Assembly: GCF_001431425.1 (NCBI RefSeq)
Contig: NZ_LDJG01000001.1
Span: 124,001 to 188,000 of the forward strand
Origin: Stenotrophomonas nitritireducens
GTDB lineage: Bacteria; Pseudomonadota; Gammaproteobacteria; Xanthomonadales; Xanthomonadaceae
Reading direction: 5' to 3'
Length of the DNA: 64,000 bases
Shown: in pieces, positions 26,485 to 38,700 of the stretch
Numbering within the stretch: the first letter of the stretch is position 1
Layout of the letters: every line of letters begins with the position of its first letter
Position numbers and translations under genes: made by a program
The notes under the pieces: model-generated
The model's database searches: none
The model's input: only the letters and a program-made list of their open reading frames with translations
What the model was told of the DNA's origin: nothing

Positions 26485-27150
26485 ATGAAGAAGGCAGTCG
26501 TGCTTCTTTCCGGCGGCATGGATTCGGCCGCCGTCGTCGCCATGGCCCAGGAACAGGGCTACACCGTGCATGCGTTGAGCGTGCGCTACGGCCAGCGCCA
26601 TACCTCCGAACTCGACGCGGCCGCACGCGTGGCGCTGGCGCTGGGCGTGGCCGAGCACAAGGTCGTGGACGTGGACCTGCGCAGCATCGGCGGTTCGGCA
26701 TTGACCGCCGACATCGACGTGCCCGACGCCGGCGGCGAGGGCATCCCCGCCACCTACGTGCCGGCGCGCAACACCATCATGCTCTCGCTCGCGCTGGGCT
26801 GGGCCGAAGTGCTGGGCGCCAACGACATCTTCTGTGGCGTCAACGCGGTCGATTACTCCGGCTACCCGGATTGCCGCCCCGAGTTCGTCGCCGCCTTCCA
26901 GGCGCTGGCCAACCTGGCGACCAAGGCCGGCGTGGAAGGCGCGGGCATCCGCGTCCATGCGCCGCTGCAGTACCTGAGCAAGGCGCAGATCGCCAGCGAA
27001 GGCGTGCGGCTTGGGGTGGATTTCGGATTGACCGTGTCCTGCTACCGCGCCGACGAGCAGGGACGCGCCTGCGGCCACTGCGATGCCTGCCGCCTGCGCG
27101 CGGACGGCTTCGCCGCCGCCGGCCTGCCCGATCCGACCTGCTACGCCTGA
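26485..27150 (+). CDS. queC: 7-cyano-7-deazaguanine synthase QueC
   Basis: This 221-residue ATP-dependent enzyme turns the QueE product into preQ0, the precursor of queuosine in tRNA wobble positions. It has the PP-loop SGGMDS, the substrate-binding [21 protein letters not shown] and [17 protein letters not shown], and four zinc-binding Cys near the end ([18 protein letters not shown]). [14 protein letters not shown] is the standard start. A 6-bp hairpin (CGCCGC / GCGGCG) follows the stop. Confidence 0.96.
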   Translation: MKKAVVLLSGGMDSAAVVAMAQEQGYTVHALSVRYGQRHTSELDAAARVALALGVAEHKVVDVDLRSIGGSALTADIDVPDAGGEGIPATYVPARNTIMLSLALGWAEVLGANDIFCGVNAVDYSGYPDCRPEFVAAFQALANLATKAGVEGAGIRVHAPLQYLSKAQIASEGVRLGVDFGLTVSCYRADEQGRACGHCDACRLRADGFAAAGLPDPTCYA

Positions 27151-27253
27151 GCTTCGCCGCTCATGCGGCGGACGCTCCGGAAACCGGTTGCCGCGCGCCC
27201 GGGCGCATGCCGTTCCTTCCCAAACCCGGACTGCACGGCGGGTCGGTTCCGAA

Positions 27254-27282
27254 TTCCGGTTTCGGACATCTTGCGCTAGAAT
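27254..27282 (+). promoter_or_regulatory. Probable promoter of tRNA-Lys
   Basis: A -10 box TAGAAT (27277-27282) is preceded at 17-bp spacing by a weak -35 TTCCGG (27254-27259). The GC-rich bases after the -10 box are typical of stringently controlled stable-RNA promoters. The tRNA starts 33 bases downstream. Confidence 0.45.
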
Positions 27283-27314
27283 GCGCACCCCGGCGCCATG
27301 CCGGGTCTTTGTTT

Positions 27315-27390
27315 GGGCCGTTAGCTCAGTCGGTAGAGCAGAAGACTTTTAATCTTTTGGTCGAAGGTTCGAATCCTTCACGGCCCACCA
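27315..27390 (+). tRNA. tRNA-Lys (anticodon UUU)
   Basis: 76 bases including an encoded CCA. The acceptor stem pairs GGGCCGT with ACGGCCC, the D-arm is AGCTCAGTCGGTAGAGC, the anticodon loop reads CTTTTAA, and the T-arm has GGTTCGAATCC. All cloverleaf elements are intact. Confidence 0.97.
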
Positions 27391-27402
27391 TGATCGAGAA
27401 GA

Positions 27403-27432
27403 GGTCCCGCATGTCCGGGGCCTTTCTTTTTT
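27403..27432 (+). terminator. Rho-independent terminator of tRNA-Lys
   Basis: Stem GGTCCC / GGGGCC (one G-U pair), 8-base loop, followed by TTTCTTTTTT. This is the clearest intrinsic terminator in the window and separates the tRNA from the sigma-factor gene. Confidence 0.8.
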
Positions 27433-27531
27433 GTGCACTGCACGCGGTTTCTGTGAACTGTTGCAGGTTGGCAGTGGACGGAGCCGGTCCTACCATGGGG
27501 ACGGTTCGGTTTCCGGCAGGATGGGGGACAC

Positions 27532-28083
27532 TTGGGTACCCAGATCACGCAACTCCTGCATCGCTGGCAGGGAGGCGACGCGCAGGCGCGGGAACAGTTG
27601 TTCGAAGCCTTGTATTCGGACCTGATGCTGGTCGCCCGCAACCGGCTGTTCAACGATACCGGCGGCACCCTGCAGCCGGCGGCGCTGGTCAACGAATCGC
27701 TGCTGCGCCTGCTGGGCTCGGAAGTGGATTACAAGGATCGCGCCCATTTCATCGCGGTGGCGGCGCTGAAGATGCGTTCGGTACTGGTCGACCACCTGCG
27801 CGCCCGCGCAGCGGACAAGCGCGGTGGAAACCTGGTGCAGTTGACCCTGTCCCACGCCAGCGACGTTCCCGACGACGATGGCAGCGCCTATGACGTGATG
27901 GCGCTGCACCAGGCCCTGAACCAGCTGGCCGAACTGGAGCCGCGGGCGGCGAGCATGGTCGAGCTGACCTATTTCGGCGGCATGAGCCGCGACGAGATCG
28001 CCATGGTGATGGGGGTGTCGGCTCCCACCGTGGACCGCGACCTGCGTTTCGCCAGGGCCTGGCTCAACCGACAGCTGGCCTGA
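27532..28083 (+). CDS. ECF-type RNA polymerase sigma factor (ECF43/TIGR02999-like)
   Basis: This 183-residue sigma factor has region 2 (about 10-80) and region 4 (about 120-180, helix-turn-helix MSRDEIAMVMGVSAPTVDRDLRFARAW). The segment RAHFIAVAALKMRSVLVDHLRA...DKRGG is the hallmark of the group usually encoded beside Ser/Thr kinases and called ECF43. Region 2.2 lacks the acidic DAED-type residues and reads LQPAALVNES (residues 47-56). The equivalent in relatives is, as I recall, LQPTALVHEA, whose Thr is phosphorylated by the partner kinase. The start is a TTG with a GGGGG ribosome-binding site 4-5 bases upstream; no in-frame ATG gives the full conserved N-terminus. Its stop overlaps the kinase start (TGATG). 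Confidence 0.88.
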   Translation: MGTQITQLLHRWQGGDAQAREQLFEALYSDLMLVARNRLFNDTGGTLQPAALVNESLLRLLGSEVDYKDRAHFIAVAALKMRSVLVDHLRARAADKRGGNLVQLTLSHASDVPDDDGSAYDVMALHQALNQLAELEPRAASMVELTYFGGMSRDEIAMVMGVSAPTVDRDLRFARAWLNRQLA

Positions 28084-30851
28084 TGGCGAACGCGGAAGAC
28101 GGGGAAGGCGCGGCGCGCTGGCGCCGGGTCCGGGGCATGTTCGATGCCGTCTGCGACCTGCCGCGCGCGCAGTGGCGGCAGGAGGTGCGAGAACGTTGCG
28201 CCGATCCCGCGCTGGCCGAGGAAGTACTGCAGTTGCTGCATGCGCAGACCCAGGGCCTGAGCCGGATCAGCAGCCGGCTGGATACGGTGCTGGCGCGCGC
28301 GCTCACGCCGGAGCTGGCGGTGGGCCAGCGGCTGGGGCCGTGGCGCCTGACCGCGCGCATCGCCCACGGCGGCATGGGCACCGTATTCAAGGCCGAACGC
28401 GACGATGGCGTCTACCGGCGCACAGTGGCGATCAAGCTGCTGCATGGCCTGCCCGGCGCGGGCGAGGTGGAGCGGCTGCAGGCCGAGCGGCAGGTGCTGG
28501 CAGGCCTGAACCTGCCCGACGTGGCCCAGCTCTACGACGGCGGCACGACGCCGGACGGGTATCCGTACCTGGTGATGGAATACGTCGACGGCCTGCCGCT
28601 GGACCACCATTGCACCAGCCACGCGCTGGGCCTGGCGCAGCGGCTGCGCCTGTTCCTGGACATCTGCGCGATCGTGCGTTCGGCGCACGAGCGCCTGGTG
28701 CTGCACTGCGACCTCAAGCCGGGCAACGTGCTGGTACGGGCCGATGGCAGGCCGGTGCTGCTGGACTTCGGCCTGGCGCGCCTGCTCAACGACGCGCGCG
28801 ACCGCGAGGAAGCGGGCTACTGCACGCCGGCCTATGCCAGCCCGGAACTGGTGAACGGCGAGCCGGTGGGCGTGGCCAGCGATGTCTACAGCCTGGGCGT
28901 GCTGCTGGTGGAGCTGCTGTCCACGCGCGCCTGCGCGCGCACGCTGCAGGACAGCGATGCGCCGGTGATCCTGCCCTCGGCCAACGCGCCGGAAGGCCTG
29001 CGCTGGCGCAAGGCGCTGCGCGGCGATCTCGACGCCATCGCCGCCAGGGCCTGCGCCCGCGACGTCGCCGGACGCTACCGGTCGGTGGAGACGCTGATGG
29101 CCGACGTGACGCGCTACCTCGACCGCCAGCCGGTGGCGGCGCGCCAGGCCGGCCGCCTGTACCGGCTGGCGCGCGGCACGCAGCGCAACTGGCGCGCGCT
29201 GGCGGCCGGAGCGGCTGCGCTCTCGCTGGCCGTGCTGTTCGTGACCGGGCTGGTGCAGGCGCGGCGCCAGGCCGAGGAAGAGGCCGCCATCGCCCACCAG
29301 GTCGGCGATTTCATGGTGGGCGTGTTCGAGACCGCCGATCCCTTCCTGCGCACCGAGCGGGGACAGGAGGAGCTCTCCTCGCGGCAACTGCTGGACAAGG
29401 CGGCGCTGCGCGTTTCCCAGGACCTGGCCGACGCCCCGGCACAGCTGGCCAGGATGCGCGCGGTGCTGGGAACCGCCTACCGCAACTCCGGGGTTTCGCG
29501 GCAGGCCGAAATGCTGCTGCAGCAGGCCTATGACGGTTTCATGGATGCGCGGGTGAACCGCCCGGCGGACGCGGCGGCAGTGCTGGCCGAGCTGTCGGTG
29601 CAGAAGACGCAGGGCGGCAACGGCGTACTGGGCCAAGAGCTGGCCGAGCGCGGATTGGCGCTGCTGCCGTCTGGCGGCGCCACGGCGACCCGGGCCAGGC
29701 TGCACGGCGCGCGCGGGCTGGCGCTGGTGAACCAGCAGCATTTCGACCAAGGCGAAGCCGCCTTCGATACCGCGATGGGCCTGTACGGGAAACTGCCGGG
29801 CAGCGGCGTCGCCCCCCAGAAACTGGCGTTGTCCTACAACAAGGGTTTGATGTACCTGCGCTGGGGGCGCCTGGCTTCGGCCGAGCGCGAGTTCCGCCAC
29901 GTGCTTGCCGGGGTGCAGGGGCGCGGCAGCAGCATGGCGCTGGCCACGGAGATGCGCCTGGCGCAGATCCTGCGCGAGCAGGGGCGGTTCGCGCAGGCGT
30001 TGCCGCTGCTGCAGGCGGGCCTGCGCCACGCCGAGGAACTGTACGGACCGGAGAGCAGCTTCGTGCTGATGCAGCACGACGGACTGGCCGACCTGTACCG
30101 CGATTCGGGCGACTACGCCGCCGCCGAACGCCAGTACCAGCAGCGCCAGCGCCTGAGCGGGATCATCGACGGCATCGGGTCGGTGGAGTACTCGATGGGG
30201 CTGTACAACTACGGCGAGCTGCAGGAACTGCGCGGCGACGTCGTCCAGGCCGAGCGGCTCTACCGGCAGGCCTGGACGATCCGCCGCGAGCGGCTGGGCG
30301 GACAGTCGCCCACCAGCCTGCGCGCCGAGTCCGGGCTGGGCGCGCTGCTGATGCGCCAGGGACACATGGACGAAGCGGGCTGGCTGCTGCTGCATGCCGA
30401 CGAGGGCCTGGACGCGGCGCTGCCGCCGGACGCGCCGGGACGCATCGAAGCGCGGCTCAACCGCATCGACTGGCACATCCTGCAGGGCGACACGGCACAG
30501 GCCCGGGCATTGCTGGAGCAGCTCGGCGCGCGGGTTCCGACGACCTTGCACCTGCACCTGCTGCGCACGCGGGCGGACCTGGCCGAACGGCGTGGCGAAG
30601 GGGCGGCGACGCTGGCGTTGCGCCGCACCGCGCTGGAGTACGCGCAGTCGCTGCATGGCGACGGCAAGGTCGAAACGGCGATCTGCCGCATCGACCTGGC
30701 CGAAACCCTGCTCCGCCTGGGCCACCGGCAACCGGCGCTGGAAGCGCTGCGGCAGGCCGCACCGACGCTCGATCGCCGGCAGGTCGAGGGCGCGCCCGCG
30801 CGGCGCAGGCTCGATGGCCTGCTGGTGCTGGCCCGCGGAAGGCCGGGCTGA
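28083..30851 (+). CDS. Ser/Thr protein kinase with transmembrane helix and TPR region (sigma-factor partner)
   Basis: This 922-residue kinase begins within the stop codon of the ECF sigma gene, so the two are translationally coupled. After a regulatory N-terminus (about 1-80) come glycine loop IAHGGMGTVF, VAIK118, catalytic loop H208-C-D210-L-K-P-G-N, D228-F-G and ASPE. One membrane helix (about 374-393) and a long helical TPR-like C-terminus, probably periplasmic, follow. As in the paralogue at 6814-9558, Cys replaces the Arg of HRD. By analogy with EcfP/PknT of Vibrio parahaemolyticus and EcfK/PknS of Xanthomonas citri, it may sense an envelope or predator signal and phosphorylate the sigma factor. 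Confidence 0.88.
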   Translation: MANAEDGEGAARWRRVRGMFDAVCDLPRAQWRQEVRERCADPALAEEVLQLLHAQTQGLSRISSRLDTVLARALTPELAVGQRLGPWRLTARIAHGGMGTVFKAERDDGVYRRTVAIKLLHGLPGAGEVERLQAERQVLAGLNLPDVAQLYDGGTTPDGYPYLVMEYVDGLPLDHHCTSHALGLAQRLRLFLDICAIVRSAHERLVLHCDLKPGNVLVRADGRPVLLDFGLARLLNDARDREEAGYCTPAYASPELVNGEPVGVASDVYSLGVLLVELLSTRACARTLQDSDAPVILPSANAPEGLRWRKALRGDLDAIAARACARDVAGRYRSVETLMADVTRYLDRQPVAARQAGRLYRLARGTQRNWRALAAGAAALSLAVLFVTGLVQARRQAEEEAAIAHQVGDFMVGVFETADPFLRTERGQEELSSRQLLDKAALRVSQDLADAPAQLARMRAVLGTAYRNSGVSRQAEMLLQQAYDGFMDARVNRPADAAAVLAELSVQKTQGGNGVLGQELAERGLALLPSGGATATRARLHGARGLALVNQQHFDQGEAAFDTAMGLYGKLPGSGVAPQKLALSYNKGLMYLRWGRLASAEREFRHVLAGVQGRGSSMALATEMRLAQILREQGRFAQALPLLQAGLRHAEELYGPESSFVLMQHDGLADLYRDSGDYAAAERQYQQRQRLSGIIDGIGSVEYSMGLYNYGELQELRGDVVQAERLYRQAWTIRRERLGGQSPTSLRAESGLGALLMRQGHMDEAGWLLLHADEGLDAALPPDAPGRIEARLNRIDWHILQGDTAQARALLEQLGARVPTTLHLHLLRTRADLAERRGEGAATLALRRTALEYAQSLHGDGKVETAICRIDLAETLLRLGHRQPALEALRQAAPTLDRRQVEGAPARRRLDGLLVLARGRPG

Positions 30852-30858
30852 GCGCGGC

Positions 30859-32664
<1,806 letters not shown>

Positions 32665-32671
32665 GCCGCCT

Positions 32672-32677
32672 AGGATA
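32672..32677 (-). promoter_or_regulatory. -10 element of recQ, predicting a leaderless transcript
   Basis: On the minus strand TATCCT ends 7 bases before the recQ ATG (intervening AGGCGGC). A transcript from it would begin at or beside the start codon. Confidence 0.4.
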
Positions 32678-32777
32678 ACTGCCCGGTCAAGCCTGGCTGT
32701 CCGCCTGCGGCCTGCGGACGGGTCGGGAAACCCGGAGTCGGGTCCGCCTTTCCAGATGGGCCAGGGGACAGCGGGCC

Positions 32778-34790
32778 TTATCCGGCGTTCCGGGAAGGAC
32801 CGGGAACCACGGTCATTCCGATCTGCCCGGCCTGCTGCGCGGCGGCCAGGTCGCGCGCCAATGCCGCCGGATCCAGCGCTTCCTGCCGCGCGGCGATGCA
32901 CAGCGCGCGGTTGCGGCCCGATGCCTTGGCCCGGTACAGCGCCAGGTCGGCCAGCTGGATCAGCGCATCGATGTCGGTGCTGCCGGCGAATGGCGCGCTG
33001 ATCGCGCCGATGGAGGCGGTCAGGGTGATGTCCTTGTCCGGCAGGGCGATGGCGGGCGCGCCGATGGTGCGCAGCAGGCGGTCGGCCAGCGCGGGCAGGG
33101 CGGTGGCCTGGAGGCCGGGCAGCAGGAGCAGGAATTCCTCGCCGCCCCAGCGCACCACCGAATCCTGTTCGCGCAGCAGGGCGCGCAGGCGCTGGGCGAC
33201 CTCCACCAATACCTTGTCGCCGGCCGGATGCCCGTGGTTGTCGTTGACCTGTTTGAAGAAGTCGATGTCCAGCAGCATCAGCCCCAGCGACGGCGGGGCG
33301 CCGGGCGCGCAGGCGTCGACGGCGCGGGCGTATCCGGCCAGCAGGGCATGGCCATGGCGGCGGTTGAATACCCGGGTCAGCGGATCGTGGGTCGACTGTT
33401 CGGCCAGGTCGGCCACGTCCCGGGACAGGCGCAGGTTGGCGCGCCGGCTGCGGCGCAGCCATTGCACCAGCACCACCGCCAGCAGGACCAGCGCCAGCGA
33501 GAACGCCGCCCACAGCTGCCGGCGAAGCGCCTGCGCGGCAAGTTCGGCTTCCTTCAGGCGGTTGGCGGCGGCGAGCCGTTCGATTTCCCGCTGGCGGCTT
33601 TCCGAAGCGTATTTCTCCTGCAGGTCCAGCACGGCTTTTTCGCGCGCCTGACGGGTGATTTCCTGTTGCAGGGTCTCGACGCGGCGCAGGGCGAGGAAGG
33701 CATTGCGGTAGTCCCCGGCATGCTCGTGGATGTTGACCAGTTCCTGCAGCATGCCGATATGGTCGGTCCTGGCGCCGATCCGTTCGGTCAGGGCGATGGC
33801 CTCGGTGGCGTCGGCGACGCCCGCCTCGATCTGCCCCAGCCCGGCCTTGGATGCGCCGCGATTGACCAGCGCATAGGCCAGGGTCAGCGGATCGTCGATG
33901 CGCCCGGCCAGTTCCACGGCCTGTTCGGAATAGTCCAGCGCCCTGCGGTAGTCGCGCTGGTTGAGCCAGTAATCGGCCAGGTTGGAAACGGCGGTGCTCT
34001 GGATGATGGCCAGCCCGTCGTCGCCGCGGGTGAGGGCCAGGACGTCGCCGAGCAGCTGCAGCTGGAGGTCGCGGCGGCCGCTGCGCAGGTGGGCGAAGCC
34101 CATGTTGAGCTTGGCCTCGGCCACCGCCTGGGTGAAGCCCAACCGCGCGGCGCGGGCATGGGTGGCCTTGCTGATCTCGATGGTGCGCCGGTAATCGCCC
34201 AGGTAGACGTTGAGCACCGCCAGCAGGTTCTGCGCCATGAGCCGGTCCGCTTCGTGGCGGCCGGACAGCTCATCGGCAAGCAGGGCTTCCCGGATGCCCA
34301 TGTCCAGCCGGCTCTGCAACTGGTACTGGCGCGCGCGCAGGTAATGCAGCTGCTGCCGCTGCAGGGAGCTGAGCTCTTCCCGCCGGGAATCGATGCGGTC
34401 CAGCATGGCCTGCGCGCGGTCGGCATCGCGCTGGGTCAGCGCCCAGCGGGCCTGGATCAGATGCTGGTCGACCGCGCAGGCACGGCACTGCTCGTCGCGG
34501 GCCATCTTCTCCAGTGCGGCGCTGGCCTGCTGCGCCAGGGCGGCCATCGCAGGACGGCGCTCCTGCGCTGCGTAGCGGCCGATGGCCGCCTGGTAGAGGT
34601 GGCGCTGCGCCAGCGGCGCGTCGTCGGCAGGGCTGTCCTCGACGGCCTGCAGGCGGGCGACGGCAGCCAACGGCGAGGAGTAGCCCCGTGCCAGCAGGCT
34701 GTCGATGACCGTGTCCAAGCGTTCCCCATGCGCCAGCGACGGGGAACAGAACAGTGCGGCCAGCAGGAGGAAGGACGAGCGCCGGTTCAT
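32778..34790 (-). CDS. Diguanylate cyclase with periplasmic TPR-like sensor
   Basis: This 670-residue protein has a signal peptide ([20 protein letters not shown]) and about 400 residues of helical TPR-like repeats, predicted periplasmic. A single membrane helix (426-445) leads to a cytoplasmic GGDEF domain. The active-site motif is G549-G-E-E-F, competent for making cyclic di-GMP from two GTP. An inhibitory RxxD site (R540-E-Q-D543) sits five residues upstream, so product feedback is expected. Two Cys (EQCRACA) in the sensor part could be redox-active or form a disulfide. It is a single gene between recQ and dps; the ligand is unknown. Confidence 0.88.
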   Translation of the reverse strand: MNRRSSFLLLAALFCSPSLAHGERLDTVIDSLLARGYSSPLAAVARLQAVEDSPADDAPLAQRHLYQAAIGRYAAQERRPAMAALAQQASAALEKMARDEQCRACAVDQHLIQARWALTQRDADRAQAMLDRIDSRREELSSLQRQQLHYLRARQYQLQSRLDMGIREALLADELSGRHEADRLMAQNLLAVLNVYLGDYRRTIEISKATHARAARLGFTQAVAEAKLNMGFAHLRSGRRDLQLQLLGDVLALTRGDDGLAIIQSTAVSNLADYWLNQRDYRRALDYSEQAVELAGRIDDPLTLAYALVNRGASKAGLGQIEAGVADATEAIALTERIGARTDHIGMLQELVNIHEHAGDYRNAFLALRRVETLQQEITRQAREKAVLDLQEKYASESRQREIERLAAANRLKEAELAAQALRRQLWAAFSLALVLLAVVLVQWLRRSRRANLRLSRDVADLAEQSTHDPLTRVFNRRHGHALLAGYARAVDACAPGAPPSLGLMLLDIDFFKQVNDNHGHPAGDKVLVEVAQRLRALLREQDSVVRWGGEEFLLLLPGLQATALPALADRLLRTIGAPAIALPDKDITLTASIGAISAPFAGSTDIDALIQLADLALYRAKASGRNRALCIAARQEALDPAALARDLAAAQQAGQIGMTVVPGPSRNAG

Positions 34791-35055
34791 CCGGGCAGTA
34801 TCGGCCGGAATCGGCAAAGAGTTGAATCGGGGGAGTGTCCAGTCCCGAGGGCAGGGAATGCCGCTGTCGCCCCGTGCCTTGCGCCACGCACCGCCTCGAA
34901 GTGGACATACGGACGGCGGAATCCGGCAGCCGGACGAGCAGACCCGGGGTTTCGCTCGCGGAGCCATGGAAATCCCGGAGCGGACACCCCGCGGTTCACC
35001 TGACGATGAGGCGCGCCAGCGTCCCATGCCGTACGCAGGATGCGTCCGGAGCAGG

Positions 35056-35145
35056 GCCCCCTTGCGTCAAGGGGGCGCGCCGAAGGCGGGGGCATCCGGC
35101 AGGCAGATGAAGCAGGGTCCAGGGTTCCATTTCATGGAACCCTGG
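35056..35145. repeat. Two strong inverted repeats in the dps / cyclase gap
   Basis: The 369-bp gap 34791-35159 has no gene. It holds two perfect hairpins: GCCCCCTTG / CAAGGGGGC with a 3-base loop (35056-35076), and a 12-bp stem CCAGGGTTCCAT / ATGGAACCCTGG with a 3-base loop (35119-35145). The second lies 15 bases beyond the dps stop and may end its transcript, though no T-run follows. Apart from these I see nothing in the gap. Confidence 0.65.
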
Positions 35146-35159
35146 AAAACCCGCACGGT

Positions 35160-35708
35160 TTACTGCAGCAGCGAGCGCAGCATCCAGGCGTATTTCTCAT
35201 GGGTCTGCAGGCGCTGGGTCAGCAGGTCCTCGCTGGGGGCGTCGCCGGCCTTTTCCGCCTGTTCCAGCACCCTGCGCGCGGTCCGGCACACCGCCTCGTT
35301 GCCCTGCACCAGCTGGCGCACCATTTCGCGCCAGTCGGCGCTGTCGGTCAGGCCCGGTTCCTCGGCGATCGAGGTCAACGCCACGAACTCGCGGTACGAG
35401 CCGGGAGCGTTGAAGCCCAGGGCGCGGATGCGTTCGGCGATCTCGTCCAGCGCCGTCCACTGCTCGGTGTACTGCGTTTCGAACATGGTGTGCAGCGAAT
35501 TGAACATCGACCCGGTGACATTCCAGTGGAAGTTGTGGGTCTTCAGGTACAACGTGTAGGCGTCGGCGAGGAAGCGGGACAGGCCGTCGGCGACCTTCTT
35601 GCGATCGGCATCCTTGATCCCGATATCGATGCCCGGCGCCGACGGTGCGGAGGCTGCCAGCTTCTTCTTGCCGGCTTCGGGTTTGCTGCTGCTCTTGGCC
35701 TTGGCCAT
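35160..35708 (-). CDS. dps: Dps-family DNA-binding ferritin
   Basis: This 182-residue Dps/ferritin-like protein would form 12-subunit shells that oxidise and store iron and protect DNA. The ferroxidase residues are present: His in KTHNFHWNVTG, His in SLHTMFE and Asp/Glu in ALDEIAERI. The Lys/Ala/Ser-rich N-terminal tail (AKAKSSSKPEAGKKKL) is a likely DNA-binding extension. Upstream, the short palindrome GTCCC-ATC-GGGAC (35747-35759) between dps and the divergent hrpA may be an operator. The ATG is preceded by AAGGAGAAA, a strong ribosome-binding site. Confidence 0.93.
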   Translation of the reverse strand: MAKAKSSSKPEAGKKKLAASAPSAPGIDIGIKDADRKKVADGLSRFLADAYTLYLKTHNFHWNVTGSMFNSLHTMFETQYTEQWTALDEIAERIRALGFNAPGSYREFVALTSIAEEPGLTDSADWREMVRQLVQGNEAVCRTARRVLEQAEKAGDAPSEDLLTQRLQTHEKYAWMLRSLLQ

Positions 35709-35795
35709 GACGCTTTCTCCTTGGCGGGTTGAATGGCTTCACAATAGTCCCATCGGGACCCTACCGGTATTTCAAGTTTTCTCGTTGAACGATTG

Positions 35796-38700
35796 ATGAG
35801 CGCTATCGAAAAGGATACTGCCGCGCGCCTGCGCGACGCCCGCAAGAACATCGACGGGGCGATGAGCCGCGACCGTGGGCGCCTGCTCGGGCTGTGGTCG
35901 CGCTGGCAGGGCAGGCCGGCCGACGCCGCCGCCGAGGCGGCGTTCCGGCAACTGCTGGAACCATCGTGCGACCGGCGCCGGCAGCGCGCGGCGCGACAGG
36001 TCGCCATCAGCATGGACGAGGCGTTGCCGATCACGCGTGAAGCCGGGCGCATCACCGCCCTGATCCGCGACCACCAGGTGGTGGTGATCGCCGGCGAGAC
36101 CGGTTCGGGCAAGACCACGCAGCTGCCCAAGCTGTGCCTGGCCGCCGGGCGCGGCGAGGCCGGCATGATCGGCTGCACCCAGCCGCGGCGCATCGCCGCG
36201 CGCGCGGTGGCCACGCGCGTGGCCGAGGAACTGGGGACCGAACTGGGTTCGGTGGTCGGCTACCAGGTGCGCTTCACCGACAAGGTGGGCGAGGACAGCC
36301 GCATCAAGTTCATGACCGACGGCATCCTGCTGGCCGAGATCGCCTCGGACCGCTGGCTGTCGCGCTACGACACGCTGATCATCGACGAGGCGCACGAACG
36401 CAGCCTCAACATCGATTTCCTGCTCGGCTACCTCAAGCAGCTGCTGCGCAAGCGCCCGGACCTGAAACTGGTGGTGACCTCGGCCACCATCGACACCGAG
36501 CGCTTCTCCCGCCATTTCGACGATGCGCCGGTGGTCAGCGTCGAGGGCCGCACGTATCCGGTGGACGTGCGCTACCGCCCGCTCGACGACCTGCGGCCGG
36601 CGCCGGCCGCCGAAGCGAAGGGGCGCGGACGTGGCGACGACACCGGGTCGGATCCGATGTCGGTCAACGACGCCATCGTCGCCGCGGTCGATGAGATCAC
36701 CCGTGCCGATCCACGCGGCGACGTGCTGGTGTTCCTGCCCGGCGAGCGCGAGATCCGCGATGCGCATCAATCGCTGGAGCGGCGCAAGTACCGCGAGACC
36801 GAGGTGCTGCCGCTGTATGCGCGGCTCTCGGCCAAGGACCAGGACCGGGTGTTCAACCCCGGCCCGAAGCGGCGCATCGTGCTGACCACCAACGTCGCCG
36901 AGACCTCGCTGACGGTGCCGCGCATCCGCTACGTGGTCGATCCCGGCCTTGCGCGCGTCAAGCGCTACAGCCCGCGGCAGAAGCTCGACCGGCTGCATAT
37001 CGAGCCGGTGTCGCAGGCCAGCGCCAACCAGCGCAAGGGTCGTTGCGGACGCATCGCCGAGGGCGTGTGCTACCGCCTGTACGCCGAGGCCGATTTCCAG
37101 TCGCGCCCGGAATTCACCGATCCGGAGATCCGCCGATCCTCGCTGGCCGGGGTGATCCTGCGGATGCTGCAGCTCGGCCTGGGCAGGATCGAGGATTTTC
37201 CGTTCCTGGAACCGCCGGACGAACGCGTGGTGGCCGACGGCTGGCAGCAGCTGGCCGAGCTGGGCGCGATCGACGGCGAGCGCAAGCTCACCGCCATCGG
37301 CCGGCAGATGGCGCGCTTGCCGGTGGACGTGAAGCTGGCGCGCATGCTGGTGGCCGCGCAGAAGGCCGGCTGCCTGCACGAGATGCTGGTGATCGCCTCC
37401 TTCCTCGGCATCCAGGACCCGCGCGAGCGGCCGCCGGAAGCGCGCGAAGCGGCGGACAACGCCCACGCCGCCTTCGCCGACCCGCGCTCGGAGTTCCTCG
37501 GCATCCTGCGCCTGTGGGAGGGCTACCGGGTCGCGCACGAAGACCTGACGCAGTCGAAGCTGCGCGACTGGTGCGGCCGCCATTTCCTCGGCTTCCTGCG
37601 CATGCGCGAATGGCGCGAGCTGCACCGGCAGCTGCGCCTGCTGTGCGAGGAGTTGGACTGGGACAGCGGCAGCGACGGCGCCTTCGGCAAGGCACTGCTG
37701 GCCGCGCCGGCCGCGCTGCCGGCCGGCGGCGACGGCGAAGCGAAGCGCAAGGCCACGCGCGGCGAGCTGCACAAGGCGGCGCGACTGGCGCGCGAAGGCG
37801 CCAAGCCGGAGGCGGCGCCGGCTTCCTCCAGCGCAGGCGCAGCCGCCCAGGCGGGCCGGGGGAAACCCGGCTCCGACGCCGCTTCCATTCCCGAGAAGGT
37901 CCGCGTCGCCGCCTACCAGGCGCTGCACCGCGCGATCCTCGCCGGCCTGCCGACGCAGATCGGCCACCGCACCGACAAGGGCGATTTCCAGGCGCCGCGC
38001 CAGCGCCGTTTCCATCTCTTCCCCGGTTCGGCGCTGTCGAAAAAGCCGCCGCCGTGGGTGCTCAGCGCGACCCTGCTCGACACCCAGCGCGTGTGGGGCC
38101 TGACCAACGCCGCCATCGAGCCGGACTGGGCGATCGCCGAACTGCCGCACCTGCTGGCCCGCAAGCATTTCGACCCGCACTGGTCGCGCGCGCAGGGGCA
38201 GGTGCTGGCGGCCGAGCAGATCAGCCTGTTCGGGCTGGTGCTGGCGCCGCGCAAGCCGGTGCACTACGGCCGCATCGCGCCGGGCGAAGCGCACGACATT
38301 TTCGTGCGGCAGGCGCTGGTCACCGGCGAGATAAATACCCGCGCCGGCTTCGTCGCCGACAACCTCAAGGTGCTGGAGCAGGCGCGCGAGGAAGAAGCCA
38401 AGCTGCGCCGCGCCGGCATCGTCGCCGACGAGGACTGGCAGGCGCGCTGGTACCTGGACCGCGTGCCGGCGCAGATCCATTCGGCCAGCGGACTGGACGC
38501 GTGGTGGAAGGCGCTGCCGGCCGAGCAGCACCGCGCACTGCGCTGGTCGCTGGCCGACCTGCTGCCGGGCGAGGGCAGCGAACAGGAGCGCTATCCAAAG
38601 TACTTCGCGCTGGGCGACGCGCGGCTGGCGATGCATTACCGCTTCGAGCCCGGCGCGCAGGACGACGGCGTCACCCTGGACGTGCCGCTGCACCTGCTCA

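Noticed and set aside
27315-30851. Genomic island inserted at tRNA-Lys
   Set aside because: No integrase and no second copy of the tRNA 3' end were seen downstream, a normal terminator follows the tRNA, and the sigma/kinase genes have the same base usage as their neighbours.
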